Source of the DNA: Bradyrhizobium sp. KBS0727
GTDB lineage: Bacteria > Pseudomonadota > Alphaproteobacteria > Rhizobiales > Xanthobacteraceae
Direction of reading: 5' to 3'
Assembly: GCF_005937885.2 (NCBI RefSeq)
Contig: NZ_CP042176.1
Coordinates: 6,195,501-6,259,500 of the forward strand
DNA: 64,000 nt
Shown piece after piece: positions 52,221 to 63,743 of the stretch. Within the stretch, counting starts at the first letter, position 1, and each line of letters opens with the position of its first letter. The position numbers and the translations under genes were made by a program. The notes beneath the pieces were generated by a model. It was not told the origin of the DNA, made no database searches, and was given only the letters and a program-made list of their open reading frames with translations.

Positions 52221-52721
52221 ATGGACGACAAGCCCGCCGCCGCAAAGGTCGAATATGGCGTCACGCCGACGCAGGTGATGGCGTCGATGTCAGGCGTCGA
52301 CTTCGTCCGCGCCATCTTCGACGGCAAATTGCCGGCGCCGCCGATCATGCAGAATGTCGAGCCGTTCGATTCCAGCGCCGAACCGGGCCATGTCGTGTTC
52401 CACAGCGTGCCGGGTTTCCGGCACTACAACCCGATCGGCTCGGTGCATGGCGGCTATGCCGCGATCCTGCTGGATTCCGCGATGGGGCTTGCGGTGCACA
52501 CCGCGCTGCCCGCCGGCACCGGCTACACCACGCTGGAATTCAAGATCTCCTTCATCAAGGGCATGACCGAGGATACCGGCGTGGTGCGCAGCGAGGGCAA
52601 GACGCTCAGCGTCGGCCGCCGCGCCGCCACCGCCGAGGCCCGCATCACCGATTCAAAGGGCCGCCTGCTCGCGCACGCTACCACGACCTGTCTGGTGTTC
52701 GAGATCCCGAAGGGAACCTGA
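52221..52721 (+). CDS. PaaI-family thioesterase (hotdog fold)
   Basis: A 166-aa protein. FRHYNPIGSVHGGYAAILLD is the family motif with HGG, followed by SAMGLAVHTALPAGTGYTTL. EFKISFIKGMTEDTGVVRSE and RAATAEARITDSKGRLLAHA end the fold. Such enzymes hydrolyse acyl-CoA esters, often phenylacetyl-CoA-type or aromatic. The usual Asp/Asn after HGG is replaced by later residues (LDSAMG). No neighbouring catabolic operon indicates the substrate. Confidence 0.88.
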   Translation: MDDKPAAAKVEYGVTPTQVMASMSGVDFVRAIFDGKLPAPPIMQNVEPFDSSAEPGHVVFHSVPGFRHYNPIGSVHGGYAAILLDSAMGLAVHTALPAGTGYTTLEFKISFIKGMTEDTGVVRSEGKTLSVGRRAATAEARITDSKGRLLAHATTTCLVFEIPKGT

Positions 52722-52773
52722 GCTGCAGACATCGGTTTGATCCACGCGTATGACTTCGCGCGAGGAGAACGTC

Positions 52774-53301
52774 ATGTCCGGGATCGCGGATATCCAGCCG
52801 CTCAGCTTCATCTTCGACGACGACGGCTTGGTGCCGAACAACGCGATGCCGCTACTGGTCTACAAACGCGCCATCGACCTCGACGCCCGAGATCCCGAGG
52901 CGACCATCGAGGCGCTGTTCGGCGCCAATGGCTGGGGCGCGATGTGGCGCAACGGCGTCTACGACTATCTGCATTATCATGCGACCGTGCACGAGGCGCT
53001 CGGCGTCGCACGCGGCAATGCGGTGGTGCGGTTCGGCGGCGACCGCGGCACCGAGGTTGCGATCGCGGCCGGCGACGTCGCCATCCTGCCGGCGGGCACC
53101 GGGCATCAATGCCTGTCCGCCAGTGACGATTTCAGCGTCGTCGGCGCCTATCCGCCCGGCCCGCCGGTCGAGATCACGCGGCCGACGCCCGAGAACTACG
53201 CCAGCGCGCTGAAGACGATTCCGCACGTGAAGATGCCAAAGAGCGATCCGGTGATGGGTGAAAACGGGCCGTTGGTCCGGCTGTGGCGGATCTCGAACTA
53301 G
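52774..53301 (+). CDS. Cupin-domain protein
   Basis: A 175-aa protein. YDYLHYHATVHEALGVARGN (cupin motif 1 with His-x-His and Glu) and AGDVAILPAGTGHQCLSASD (motif 2 with His) define a metal-binding cupin. The ATG at 52774 has GAGGAG six bases upstream and is preferred over an upstream ATG at 52750. ENGPLVRLWRIS ends the protein. Function unknown; possibly a sugar- or acid-modifying enzyme. Confidence 0.85.
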   Translation: MSGIADIQPLSFIFDDDGLVPNNAMPLLVYKRAIDLDARDPEATIEALFGANGWGAMWRNGVYDYLHYHATVHEALGVARGNAVVRFGGDRGTEVAIAAGDVAILPAGTGHQCLSASDDFSVVGAYPPGPPVEITRPTPENYASALKTIPHVKMPKSDPVMGENGPLVRLWRISN

Positions 53302-53494
53302 CCCCTCCGTCATCGCTTATCGATGAAGGTCTCGAGCAGGCCCGCGGCGCCGGAATCCTTGGCTTTGCTCGCGCTGAACCTTCCTGTTAGGAACCGGGCA
53401 TCGGCGGCCCCAAGCAGAGTCGCCCGCCCTCTAATGCATCACCTCATCTCCGGTTCCACGAGCCGGAACCCCAGTGCTGCCGGACGCCGCCCGA

Positions 53495-54190
53495 ATGGAC
53501 GAATGGATCGACTATTACGACTCCACGCATACGATCTATGCGAGCAAGCTGCATCGCGACCTGCATTTCCAGCTTATTGCGCGGGACATCATCGGCTACA
53601 TCACCTCGCCCGACGCGGTGGTGCTGGACTATGCCTGCGGCGAGGCGCTCTCGGCCGCCAAGGTAGCGGAGGCCTGCGGCAAGCTCTACCTCGCGGAGCC
53701 CGCGCCTGGCGTGCGCGGCCGGCTGATTGCGCGGTTCGCGCCGAACACCAGGATCCGCGTCCGCTCGCTGGACGACCTGCGCAACATGGAGGAGCAGTCG
53801 GTCGATCTCGTCGTCATGAACTCGGTCGCGCAATACATGACACCGGACGAACTGGATTCCGCCTTTGCCGTCGTTCGCCAGCTGCTCAAGCCCACCGGGC
53901 GACTGGTCCTGGGCGACATCCTGCGGCCCGAAGTCGGCATGCCCAAGGACGTCCTGGCGCTGTTGAAATTCGCCGGCCGCCACGGCTTTCTGAAAGACGC
54001 GCTTTACGGCCTCGCCAGTACGGCGCTGTCGGACTACCGGCAATTGCGCAGCCGAGTCGGGCTGCAGCGCTACGGCGAAGGCGAAATGATTGCAAAGCTC
54101 GCCGCATCAGGCTTCTCCGCCTCGCGCGCCCGCGTCAATATCGGCCATAATCCGTGGCGGATGACCTTCGTGGCGCGGCACGCCTTCTAA
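53495..54190 (+). CDS. Class I SAM-dependent methyltransferase
   Basis: A protein of 231 aa from ATG 53495 (a GTG at 53474 would add seven residues). AVVLDYACGEALSAAKVAEA is motif I, YLAEPAPGVRGRL the acidic loop, SVDLVVMNSVAQYMTPDELD motif II and LLKPTGRLVLGDILRP motif III. The segment FLKDALYGLASTALSDYRQL forms the cap. Substrate unknown. The 193 bases before it hold nothing recognised. Confidence 0.82.
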   Translation: MDEWIDYYDSTHTIYASKLHRDLHFQLIARDIIGYITSPDAVVLDYACGEALSAAKVAEACGKLYLAEPAPGVRGRLIARFAPNTRIRVRSLDDLRNMEEQSVDLVVMNSVAQYMTPDELDSAFAVVRQLLKPTGRLVLGDILRPEVGMPKDVLALLKFAGRHGFLKDALYGLASTALSDYRQLRSRVGLQRYGEGEMIAKLAASGFSASRARVNIGHNPWRMTFVARHAF

Positions 54191-54259
54191 AGCCCGGTTC
54201 TCCAACACGCCTTCGGCGCCGTTAGCCAGCCGTTAACCTTGGCAAAAGATGATCGCCGC

Positions 54260-54335
54260 GGCCCGGTGGCGGAAATGTCTACGCGGGAGCGATGCATCGC
54301 TCTTTATCCTGGTTCAAGTCCAGGCCGGGCCTCCA
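54260..54335 (+). tRNA. tRNA-Cys-like gene, aberrant anticodon arm (possible pseudo-tRNA)
   Basis: Seventy-six bases with encoded CCA. Acceptor GGCCCGG/CCGGGCC (7 pairs), discriminator T and T-arm CCTGG-TTCAAGT-CCAGG are normal, and TGGCGGA..GTCTACGCGG matches alphaproteobacterial tRNA-Cys. The D-loop AAATGTCT lacks the usual GG pair. The anticodon stem GAGCG/CGCTC is perfect but encloses only six bases, ATGCAT, in which T-GCA would be U33 and the Cys anticodon GCA with one loop base missing. A genome normally has one tRNA-Cys, so this could be a second, altered gene or the relic of one. Confidence 0.6.
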
Positions 54336-54394
54336 CGCTTCGCCCTGACGGGCTACGCGTGGCGCAGCCACGCCAGACCGGCAGGGCGAAGCGT
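54335..54394. repeat. Long inverted repeat next to the tRNA-Cys-like gene
   Basis: ACGCTTCGCCCTG (54335-54347) pairs with CAGGGCGAAGCGT (54382-54394); the inner GCGTGGC/GCCACGC also pairs. It directly abuts the tRNA CCA and may terminate it. The rest of the 464-base gap before carB includes the AAAAAGC/GCTTTTT inverted repeat (54488-54524) and no further gene. Confidence 0.7.
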
Positions 54395-54654
54395 GTCCGG
54401 CGTAGCTGGAGCGGAGCGAAAGCGTAGACGGACCGGGTGCCGCGCCCGAAGCGCCCTACGCGGGCGGACCGAAGTCCCTGCCAACGCAAAAAGCAGCCAA
54501 AATCACGGTTGATGGGGGCTTTTTGGGGGTTACGCGGGTGCGAAATCTGGTCTAAAGACCGTCCCGCGCGCGAGGGATACCCGCGCTCTTGGCTTAGGGG
54601 ACGCGCAGCACGCGCGCCCTTTTTTTGTGCCCAAAATCCAGTCCGCGAGACCTG

Positions 54655-58119
<3,465 letters not shown>

Positions 58120-58335
58120 TCGTTCGCCGGGCGAAAATGCCCGCTAAATGATTGGTAAAAAAGCCGGTATGGCTGGAACCCACCGCTCGTTTGGATGTTC
58201 TATGGCCCCTGACGGGGCCGGAAGTTAATAGGCCAACAGGCTCACGAATCGGGCCATCAAGCCTGGAAACGAAATCGAAAGAGTGGCTCGTGCGCGCAGC
58301 CTGATGGCCGCTCGCACGATCGAAGGACAGAAGAG

Positions 58336-58812
58336 ATGATGGAAAAGGTTCCGATGACCGCTGGCGGCTATGCCGCTCTCGAGGTCGAGTTGAAAAAGCG
58401 CCAGTCGGAGGATCGTCCGCGCATCATCGAGCATATCGCCGAGGCGCGTTCGCATGGCGATCTCTCGGAGAACGCGGAATATCACGCCGCGAAGGAAGAG
58501 CAGTCGCACAATGAAGGCCGCATCGCCGAGCTCGAAGACAAGCTCGCGCGCGCCGACATCATCGACATCTCGAAACTGTCCGGCGACACCGTCAAGTTCG
58601 GCGCCACCGTCACCCTGGTCGACGAAGACACGGAGAAGAAAGCGGTGTGGCAGATCGTCGGCGAGCCGGAAGCCGACGCCAAGAAGGGCCGCATCTCCAT
58701 CACCTCGCCGCTGGCGCGCGCCCTGATCGGCAAGAAAAAGGGCGCGACCGTGGAAGTGATGGCTCCCGGCGGCGCCAAGGCCTATGAGATCACCAAGGTC
58801 GAGTGGCGCTAG
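58336..58812 (+). CDS. greA: Transcript cleavage factor
   Basis: A 158-aa protein of standard length. Coiled coil: VPMTAGGYAALEVELKKRQS and IIEHIAEARSHGDLSENAEY, with the tip acidic residues GDLSENAEYH that act at the polymerase active site. FKBP-like C-terminal domain: VKFGATVTLVDEDTEKKAVW and SPLARALIGKKKGATVEVMA. It rescues stalled RNA polymerase. The start may be either of two adjacent ATGs (58336 or 58339). In the 216 bases between carB and greA, GGCCCC-TGAC-GGGGCC (58204-58219) could terminate carB. Confidence 0.96.
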   Translation: MMEKVPMTAGGYAALEVELKKRQSEDRPRIIEHIAEARSHGDLSENAEYHAAKEEQSHNEGRIAELEDKLARADIIDISKLSGDTVKFGATVTLVDEDTEKKAVWQIVGEPEADAKKGRISITSPLARALIGKKKGATVEVMAPGGAKAYEITKVEWR

Positions 58813-58884
58813 GTTGAACCTGATGCCGGCGGCATGATCCGCCGGCGCGGGACCGGCAATGCATTCATCGACGGGAAGAACGGC

Positions 58885-59166
58885 ATGCGACCACGTCATG
58901 TTGTCAGGCGTCTTGCGGTTGCGCTGTCGCTTGTGGTCTGTACGCTCGACGCCTCGGTCGCCGCCGACCTCTCCATCCCGCCACGCAGCGTACCGAAGAA
59001 CTTTTCAGTCCAATCGGGTCCGCCGAACTGCAGCCGATGGACCGACGATTGCGTGAACTGCTCGCGCGGCGCCAAAGGCGAAACCGCCATCTGCTCCAAC
59101 ATCGGCTTTGCCTGCCAGCCCAAGGCAATCCGCTGTCTCACGCCGGAAACTTCCCAGAACAAATAG
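58885..59166 (+). CDS. Small secreted Cys-rich protein, 93 aa
   Basis: The ATG at 58885 has GGAAG upstream and starts MRPRHVVRRLAVALSLVVCT, a signal peptide ending near VAA. The mature part of about 65 residues has six Cys: PPNCSRWTDDCVNCSRG, ETAICSNIGFACQ and AIRCLTPE, enough for three disulfides. No family recognised. It shares the greA strand and ends before a strong terminator. Confidence 0.62.
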   Translation: MRPRHVVRRLAVALSLVVCTLDASVAADLSIPPRSVPKNFSVQSGPPNCSRWTDDCVNCSRGAKGETAICSNIGFACQPKAIRCLTPETSQNK

Positions 59167-59182
59167 TTTCGGAGAATAAATT

Positions 59183-59213
59183 GCCTGCGAGGTAGGTCAC
59201 CTGCGAGTGACCG
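59183..59213 (+). repeat. GCCTGCGAGGTAGGTCACC repeat, copy 1
   Basis: GCCTGCGAGG[T/C]AGGTCACC followed by TGCGAGTGACCG occurs here and at 59987-60017, 31 bases with one difference. The inner GGTCAC-CTGCGA-GTGACC is a hairpin. The copies flank the first DoxX gene and the DoxX fragment. Confidence 0.8.
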
Positions 59214-59222
59214 ACCTGAAAG

Positions 59223-59250
59223 AAGCCGCGTTTCTCACGCGGCTTTTTTG
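59223..59250 (+). terminator. Rho-independent terminator
   Basis: AAGCCGCGT, loop TTCTC, ACGCGGCTT, then TTTTG; follows the Cys-rich gene. Confidence 0.9.
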
Positions 59251-59369
59251 TTGCGCGTGACGCGCGATCTATTCACGCCGTTCTAACACGATCGTTACTT
59301 GGCACATCTGCTTAACTTGTTAATAAATATCCCCTGAATAGTTATACATAACCATCTGGGGACCACCCA

Positions 59370-59774
59370 ATGCAGAGCATTCTTGCCGGGCGCTACTCGC
59401 TCAGCCTTCTTAGTATCCTTCGCGTCTTCGCAGGCCTCAGCCTGCTGCAGCACGGCACCGCCAAGATCCTGGGCTTTCCCGCGGTCCCGATGTTCGCGAA
59501 CGTTTCACTCGGTTCGATGATGGGCGTCGGCGGGCTGATCGAACTGGTCGGCGGCATCCTGTTTACCATCGGCCTGTTCACGCGGCCGGTTGCCTTCATC
59601 CTCTCCGGCTTTACCGCCGTCGCGTATTTCATCGCGCACGCGAACAAGAGCTTCTTTCCAGTGTTGAACGGCGGCGAACTCGCTGCGCTGTACTGCTTCG
59701 TCTTCCTCTATTTCGTGTTCGCCGGCGCCGGCCCGTGGAGCGTGGACGCGATCAGGGAAGCCAAGAGCGCGTGA
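59370..59774 (+). CDS. DoxX-family membrane protein 1
   Basis: A 134-aa protein with four helices. ILRVFAGLSLLQHGTAKILG has the conserved His-Gly near residue 33, VGGLIELVGGILFTIGLFTR is the second, RPVAFILSGFTAVAYFIAHA the third, and VFAGAGPWSVDA the end motif GPWSVD. It opens a run of DoxX genes. DoxX proteins are linked to respiratory or redox functions, not clearly defined. An AT-rich stretch upstream (TTAACTTGTTAATAAATATC) probably holds the promoter. Confidence 0.9.
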   Translation: MQSILAGRYSLSLLSILRVFAGLSLLQHGTAKILGFPAVPMFANVSLGSMMGVGGLIELVGGILFTIGLFTRPVAFILSGFTAVAYFIAHANKSFFPVLNGGELAALYCFVFLYFVFAGAGPWSVDAIREAKSA

Positions 59775-59871
59775 GCGGTGCGGCAAAGAAACGCAGCTTG
59801 CCCAAGTTGGGCATGCTCCATTCTCGATAGCGCGTCGCCGGGAGCGGCGGGCATGGCGACGGAGCAAGCCC

Positions 59872-59970
59872 ATGAACCTGGAGCGTATCGGCGCGGCCTG
59901 CCAGCCTTATCTGCTCGGCGTCTTTCGATTCATCACCGGCCTTCTGCTCTTCCAGTTCGGTGTCGCGTAG
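59872..59970 (+). pseudogene. DoxX N-terminal fragment
   Basis: ATG at 59872 gives MNLERIGAACQPYLLGVFRF, then ITGLLLFQFGVA and TAG at 59968. It aligns with DoxX 3 (GTGQPVILSIFRVVTALMLF-QFGVAK); the codon for the Lys after GVA is TAG. After the stop, sequence is replaced by the GCCTGCGAGG repeat (copy 2 at 59987-60017), so the rest of the gene is gone. It lies in the 374-base stretch 59775-60148; nothing else is seen there. Confidence 0.75.
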
Positions 59971-59986
59971 CTTGGCAGAGCAAATA

Positions 59987-60017
59987 GCCTGCGAGGCAGG
60001 TCACCTGCGAGTGACCG
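59987..60017 (+). repeat. GCCTGCGAGGCAGGTCACC repeat, copy 2
   Basis: Second copy of the 31-base element at 59183, directly behind the truncated DoxX frame. It marks the breakpoint that removed the 3' part of that gene. Confidence 0.8.
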
Positions 60018-60148
60018 CCAACACTTCAGCCTCGCGAATATTCCAATGGAGCTTTGCAGCACGTCACGCAATTCTTATCCGAACGTGCTTTTCCTCGCCG
60101 TCGCGACACGTTACGAATGTGTCTGCTATCCAACTCAAGGGGAACGCC

Positions 60149-60544
60149 ATGACAGAAGCACTCGCGGCGTGGACGCCGCGCGCATTGAGTATTTTACGCA
60201 TCGTCACCGGCTTGATGATCATCGAACATGGCATGGCCAAGTATCTCGGCTTTCCGGCGGTTCCGTCCCTCGCGAGTGTGCAGCCGCTGTCGATGCCCGG
60301 TATCGGCGGCATACTCGAACTGATCGGCGGCGCGCTATTGATCCTCGGCCTGTTTACCCAGCCGGTCGCTTTCATTCTCTCCGGCGAGATGGCGGTCGCC
60401 TATTTCATGGTGCATGCGCCGAGAAGTTTTTATCCGCTGCTTAATGGCGGCTCGTTGGCGATTATCTACTGCTTCGCCTGCCTCTATCTGTCGACCGCGG
60501 GCGGCGGCCCGTGGAGCGTCGATGCAACGATGAAGCGGACGTAG
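60149..60544 (+). CDS. DoxX-family membrane protein 2
   Basis: A 131-aa protein, MTEALAAWTPRALSILRIVT. GLMIIEHGMAKYLGFPAVPS has the His-Gly pair, IGGILELIGGALLILGLFTQ, FILSGEMAVAYFMVHAPRSF and GGGPWSVDATMKRT complete it. The ATG at 60149 has AAGGGGAAC upstream. It is nine bases from DoxX 3 and probably in one operon with it. Confidence 0.9.
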   Translation: MTEALAAWTPRALSILRIVTGLMIIEHGMAKYLGFPAVPSLASVQPLSMPGIGGILELIGGALLILGLFTQPVAFILSGEMAVAYFMVHAPRSFYPLLNGGSLAIIYCFACLYLSTAGGGPWSVDATMKRT

Positions 60545-60553
60545 GGGGTAGCC

Positions 60554-60958
60554 ATGGACAAGTTCAACAAACTTCTGGGTACCGGCCAGCCGGTCATTCT
60601 CAGCATCTTTCGCGTGGTTACCGCGTTGATGCTGTTTCAGTTTGGCGTAGCCAAGCTGCTGAAATTTCCAATCGTGCCCGTTCTCTCGGAGGTCCCGGCA
60701 CTATCGCTGTTCGGAATCGCCGCTATGTTCGAACTGATTTTTGGCGGCCTGCTGATCCTCGGCCTGTTCTCGCGACTCGCGGCCTTCATCCTGAGTGGAG
60801 AAATGGCGTTCGGCTACTTCATCAGCCATTTTCCAAAGAACTTCATCCCGATCTTGAATGGCGGCAGTCTCGCCATCATGCTCTGTTTCTCGTGCCTCTA
60901 CCTCGCCTGCGCCGGCGGCGGGCCGTGGAGCGTGGATGCGATGATGAGGAAGAAGTAG
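60554..60958 (+). CDS. DoxX-family membrane protein 3
   Basis: A 134-aa protein, MDKFNKLLGTGQPVILSIFR. VVTALMLFQFGVAKLLKFPI replaces the usual His-Gly by Phe-Gly. AMFELIFGGLLILGLFSRLA, FILSGEMAFGYFISHFPKNF and GGGPWSVDAMM follow. AGGGGG precedes the ATG at 60554. Similar in sequence to the broken fragment at 59872, which also has QFGVA. Confidence 0.9.
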   Translation: MDKFNKLLGTGQPVILSIFRVVTALMLFQFGVAKLLKFPIVPVLSEVPALSLFGIAAMFELIFGGLLILGLFSRLAAFILSGEMAFGYFISHFPKNFIPILNGGSLAIMLCFSCLYLACAGGGPWSVDAMMRKK

Positions 60959-61101
60959 GACGGTAGCCTTGCCGTCATCCTGAGGGGGCGAGACCGATGG
61001 CGCCATGCGCCGTCGGTCGTGCCTCGAAGGATGGTTGTGCGAGGCTCGTCCTTCTCCAAGGCGCGCGAAGATCGAGCGCACCTCGGGACGACGGCGTCGC
61101 G

Positions 61102-61581
61102 TCAGCCCACCACCTTCATATCCAGCGGCACCGCCGCTTCATATTTCGAGTTGTGCAGCACCAGCGAGGTCCTGACGTTGCGCACATGCGGCGCCGCGGT
61201 CAGATGGGTGACGAACTCCTGAAACGTCGCCATGTCGGGGGCGACGCATTTCAAAATGAAGTCCACCTCGCCCGAGAGCATCCAGCATTCCCGCACCAGC
61301 GGTTCGGCGCGGACGAACTCCTCGAATGCCCGCAGGTCGGCGTCCGCCTGGCTGGACAGATGCACCGACGCAAACACCGTGACGTCAAAGCCGAGGCGGC
61401 GCGGATCGAGCAATCCGCGGTAACCCAGGATGTAGCCCTCCTCCTCCAGCGTCCGGACCCGGCGCAGGCAGGGCGGCGGCGAGATGCCGACCCGTTTGGC
61501 CAGTTCGACGTTGGTGATTCGGCCGTCGGCCTGGATTTCGGCGAGGATTTTGAGGTCGATTTCGTCAAGATTCTTCGACAC
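61102..61581 (-). CDS. Lrp/AsnC-family transcriptional regulator
   Basis: A 159-aa protein from GTG 61581 ((V)SKNLDEIDLKILAEIQADG). RITNVELAKRVGISPPPCLR is the helix-turn-helix, EEEGYILGYRGLLDPRRLGF the linker, and DFILKCVAPDMATFQEFVTH the RAM ligand domain. The upstream 35 in-frame codons are Arg/Cys-rich and were excluded. It is divergent from trxB; an Lrp-like palindrome lies 75 bases from its start. The effector is probably an amino acid. Confidence 0.92.
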   Translation of the reverse strand: MSKNLDEIDLKILAEIQADGRITNVELAKRVGISPPPCLRRVRTLEEEGYILGYRGLLDPRRLGFDVTVFASVHLSSQADADLRAFEEFVRAEPLVRECWMLSGEVDFILKCVAPDMATFQEFVTHLTAAPHVRNVRTSLVLHNSKYEAAVPLDMKVVG

Positions 61582-61656
61582 GCGGGTCCGGTTCCCTGGG
61601 GCTGGCTGGGCTGGCAGACAATAGTTGCAACACTCATAGCGCAGCCGACGCCGAAT

Positions 61657-61689
61657 GCGCAATTTTATTGCGCGTGCAGTGCGCAATTT
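61657..61689. promoter_or_regulatory. GCGCAAT-N3-ATTGCGC palindrome with extra half-site
   Basis: GCGCAAT (61657-61663) and ATTGCGC (61667-61673) form perfect arms; a third GCGCAATTTG lies at 61681. Three half-sites on one face of the DNA are usual for Lrp/AsnC proteins. It lies between the divergent Lrp gene and trxB. Confidence 0.55.
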
Positions 61690-61851
61690 GACCTAGTTCC
61701 GGGGAAAAATCGCTGATTTGGATTGCAATTCTTGCATAGCTACCCAGATGTCCTAGACTTGGATTTGACACTTTTGGCGCCGCCGCGATGCCTTTTCCGG
61801 TCGCTTTCCGCTCAAGTCCTGACCAAACTCCCTTAAGAAAGGGAACTGCCG

Positions 61852-62817
61852 ATGTCTGCGCCTATCCATGCCAAGGTCGTCATTATCGGTTCCGGCCCCG
61901 CCGGTTACACCGCAGCGATCTACGCGGCACGGGCCATGCTTGAACCGATCCTGATCCAGGGCATCCAGCCTGGCGGGCAGCTCACCATCACCACCGACGT
62001 GGAAAACTATCCGGGCTTCGCCGACGTCATCCAGGGCCCCTGGCTGATGGAGCAGATGGAGAAGCAGGCCGCCCATGTCGGCACCAAGATCGTCACCGAT
62101 CTCGTCACCAAGCTCGAGCTGTCGCAGCGGCCGTTCCGCCTGACCTGCGACAGTGGCGAGGTCTATCTCGCCGAGACCGTGGTTTTGGCCACCGGCGCGC
62201 AGGCGCGCTGGCTCGGCATCGCCTCGGAAGAGACCTTCAAGGGCTTCGGCGTCTCGGCCTGCGCGACCTGCGACGGCTTCTTCTATCGCGGCAAGGAAGT
62301 GGTGGTGGTCGGCGGCGGCAACACCGCGGTCGAGGAAGCGCTGTTCCTGACCAACTTCGCCTCGCAGGTCACGATCGTGCATCGCCGCAATCATTTCCGC
62401 GCCGAGCGCATCCTGCAGGAGCGCCTGTTCAAGCATCCCAAGATCAAGGTGGTCTGGGACTCGGCGATCGACGAGATCTGCGGCACCCATAACCCGGACA
62501 AGGTCACCCATGTCCGGCTGAAAAACGTCAAGACCGGCGCGCTGACGGAGGTGCCGGCGGACGGCGTCTTCATCGCCATCGGTCACGCACCGGCAACCGA
62601 CCTCGTCGCCGGCCAGATCAAGCTGAAACCATCCGGCTATGTCGAGGTGGCGCCGAACTCGACCGCGACCTCGGTGCCCGGCCTGTTTGCCGCCGGCGAC
62701 GTCGCCGACGAAACCTGGCGGCAGGCGGTTACGGCCGCCGGCCTCGGCTGCATGGCAGCCCTTGAAGCTGAACGTTTCCTGGCTTTGCGCGCGAGCGATC
62801 GCGCCGCGGCAGAATAG
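61852..62817 (+). CDS. trxB: Thioredoxin-disulfide reductase
   Basis: A 321-aa flavoprotein. VVIIGSGPAGYTAAIYAARA is the FAD site, SACATCDGFFYRGKEV the redox-active CxxC (about 137-140), VVVVGGGNTAVEEALFLTNF the NADPH site and GLFAAGDVADETWRQAVTAA the second FAD motif. It reduces thioredoxin with NADPH. The ATG at 61852 has AAAGGGA upstream. It overlaps no gene; the LysR gene begins 32 bases after its stop. Confidence 0.97.
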   Translation: MSAPIHAKVVIIGSGPAGYTAAIYAARAMLEPILIQGIQPGGQLTITTDVENYPGFADVIQGPWLMEQMEKQAAHVGTKIVTDLVTKLELSQRPFRLTCDSGEVYLAETVVLATGAQARWLGIASEETFKGFGVSACATCDGFFYRGKEVVVVGGGNTAVEEALFLTNFASQVTIVHRRNHFRAERILQERLFKHPKIKVVWDSAIDEICGTHNPDKVTHVRLKNVKTGALTEVPADGVFIAIGHAPATDLVAGQIKLKPSGYVEVAPNSTATSVPGLFAAGDVADETWRQAVTAAGLGCMAALEAERFLALRASDRAAAE

Positions 62818-62849
62818 ACATGCCTCGAACGCGAAACGGATCTACGGAC

Positions 62850-63743
62850 ATGGATTGGGACAAGCTGAAGGTGTTTCACGCAGCGGCGGAAGCGGGAAGC
62901 TTCACGCATGCCGGCGAGCAACTGGGGCTTTCGCAATCGGCGGTATCGCGCCAGGTCAGCGCGCTGGAGCAGGAGCTCTCGGTATCGCTGTTCCATCGCC
63001 ATGCCCGCGGGCTGATCCTTACCGAGCAGGGCGACCTGCTGTTCCGCACCGCGCATGACGTGTTCATGCAGCTGCAGGCGGCGCGCGCCAAGCTCACCGA
63101 CAGCCGCGAGCGGCCGAGCGGCGACCTCAAGATCACGACGCCGCCCGCGCTCGGCATCAACTGGCTGATTCCGCGGCTCGACGAGTTCACCGCGCTCTAC
63201 CCGGACATCCGCATCTCGCTGATCGTGACCGACGAGGATCTCGATCTGTCGATGCGCGAGGCCGACGTCGCGATCCGCACCCGCAAGCCGACCCAGCCCG
63301 ACCTGATCCAGCGCAAGCTGTTCTCGATCGGCTTCCATGCCTACTGCTCGCCGGAATACATCAAGCGTTTCGGCACGCCGCGCACGCTCGACGATCTCGA
63401 CTCGCATCGCATCATCATGCTCGGCGACGCGCAGGTGCCGCCGCATCTGCAGAACCGCTCCTGGCTGATCGACGCCGGCCGCAACGGCTCGGGTCCGCGC
63501 GAACCGTTCTTCAAGGTCAACAACATCCTGGGACTGGTGCGCGCCTGCCAGCAGGGGCTCGGTATCGCCGCGCTGCCGGACTATCTGGTCGAGGAAAACA
63601 ACCGGCTGGTGCAGCTGTTCGGCGAAACCGACTCGATCCAGGTCGACACCTATTTCGTCTATCCGGAAGAGCTCAAGACGGTAGCGCGGGTGCAGGTGTT
63701 CCGCGACTTCGTGGTCAGCAAGGCGCAGCGCTGGCCGTCCTAG
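62850..63743 (+). CDS. LysR-family regulator
   Basis: A 297-aa protein from ATG 62850 (an ATG at 62820 adds ten residues). MDWDKLKVFHAAAEAGSFTH and LGLSQSAVSRQVSALEQELS are the winged helix. PPALGINWLIPRLDEFTALY and GIAALPDYLVEENNRL mark the effector domain. It directly follows trxB on the same strand, so they may be co-transcribed. The target is unknown; no obvious divergent partner is present. Confidence 0.9.
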   Translation: MDWDKLKVFHAAAEAGSFTHAGEQLGLSQSAVSRQVSALEQELSVSLFHRHARGLILTEQGDLLFRTAHDVFMQLQAARAKLTDSRERPSGDLKITTPPALGINWLIPRLDEFTALYPDIRISLIVTDEDLDLSMREADVAIRTRKPTQPDLIQRKLFSIGFHAYCSPEYIKRFGTPRTLDDLDSHRIIMLGDAQVPPHLQNRSWLIDAGRNGSGPREPFFKVNNILGLVRACQQGLGIAALPDYLVEENNRLVQLFGETDSIQVDTYFVYPEELKTVARVQVFRDFVVSKAQRWPS

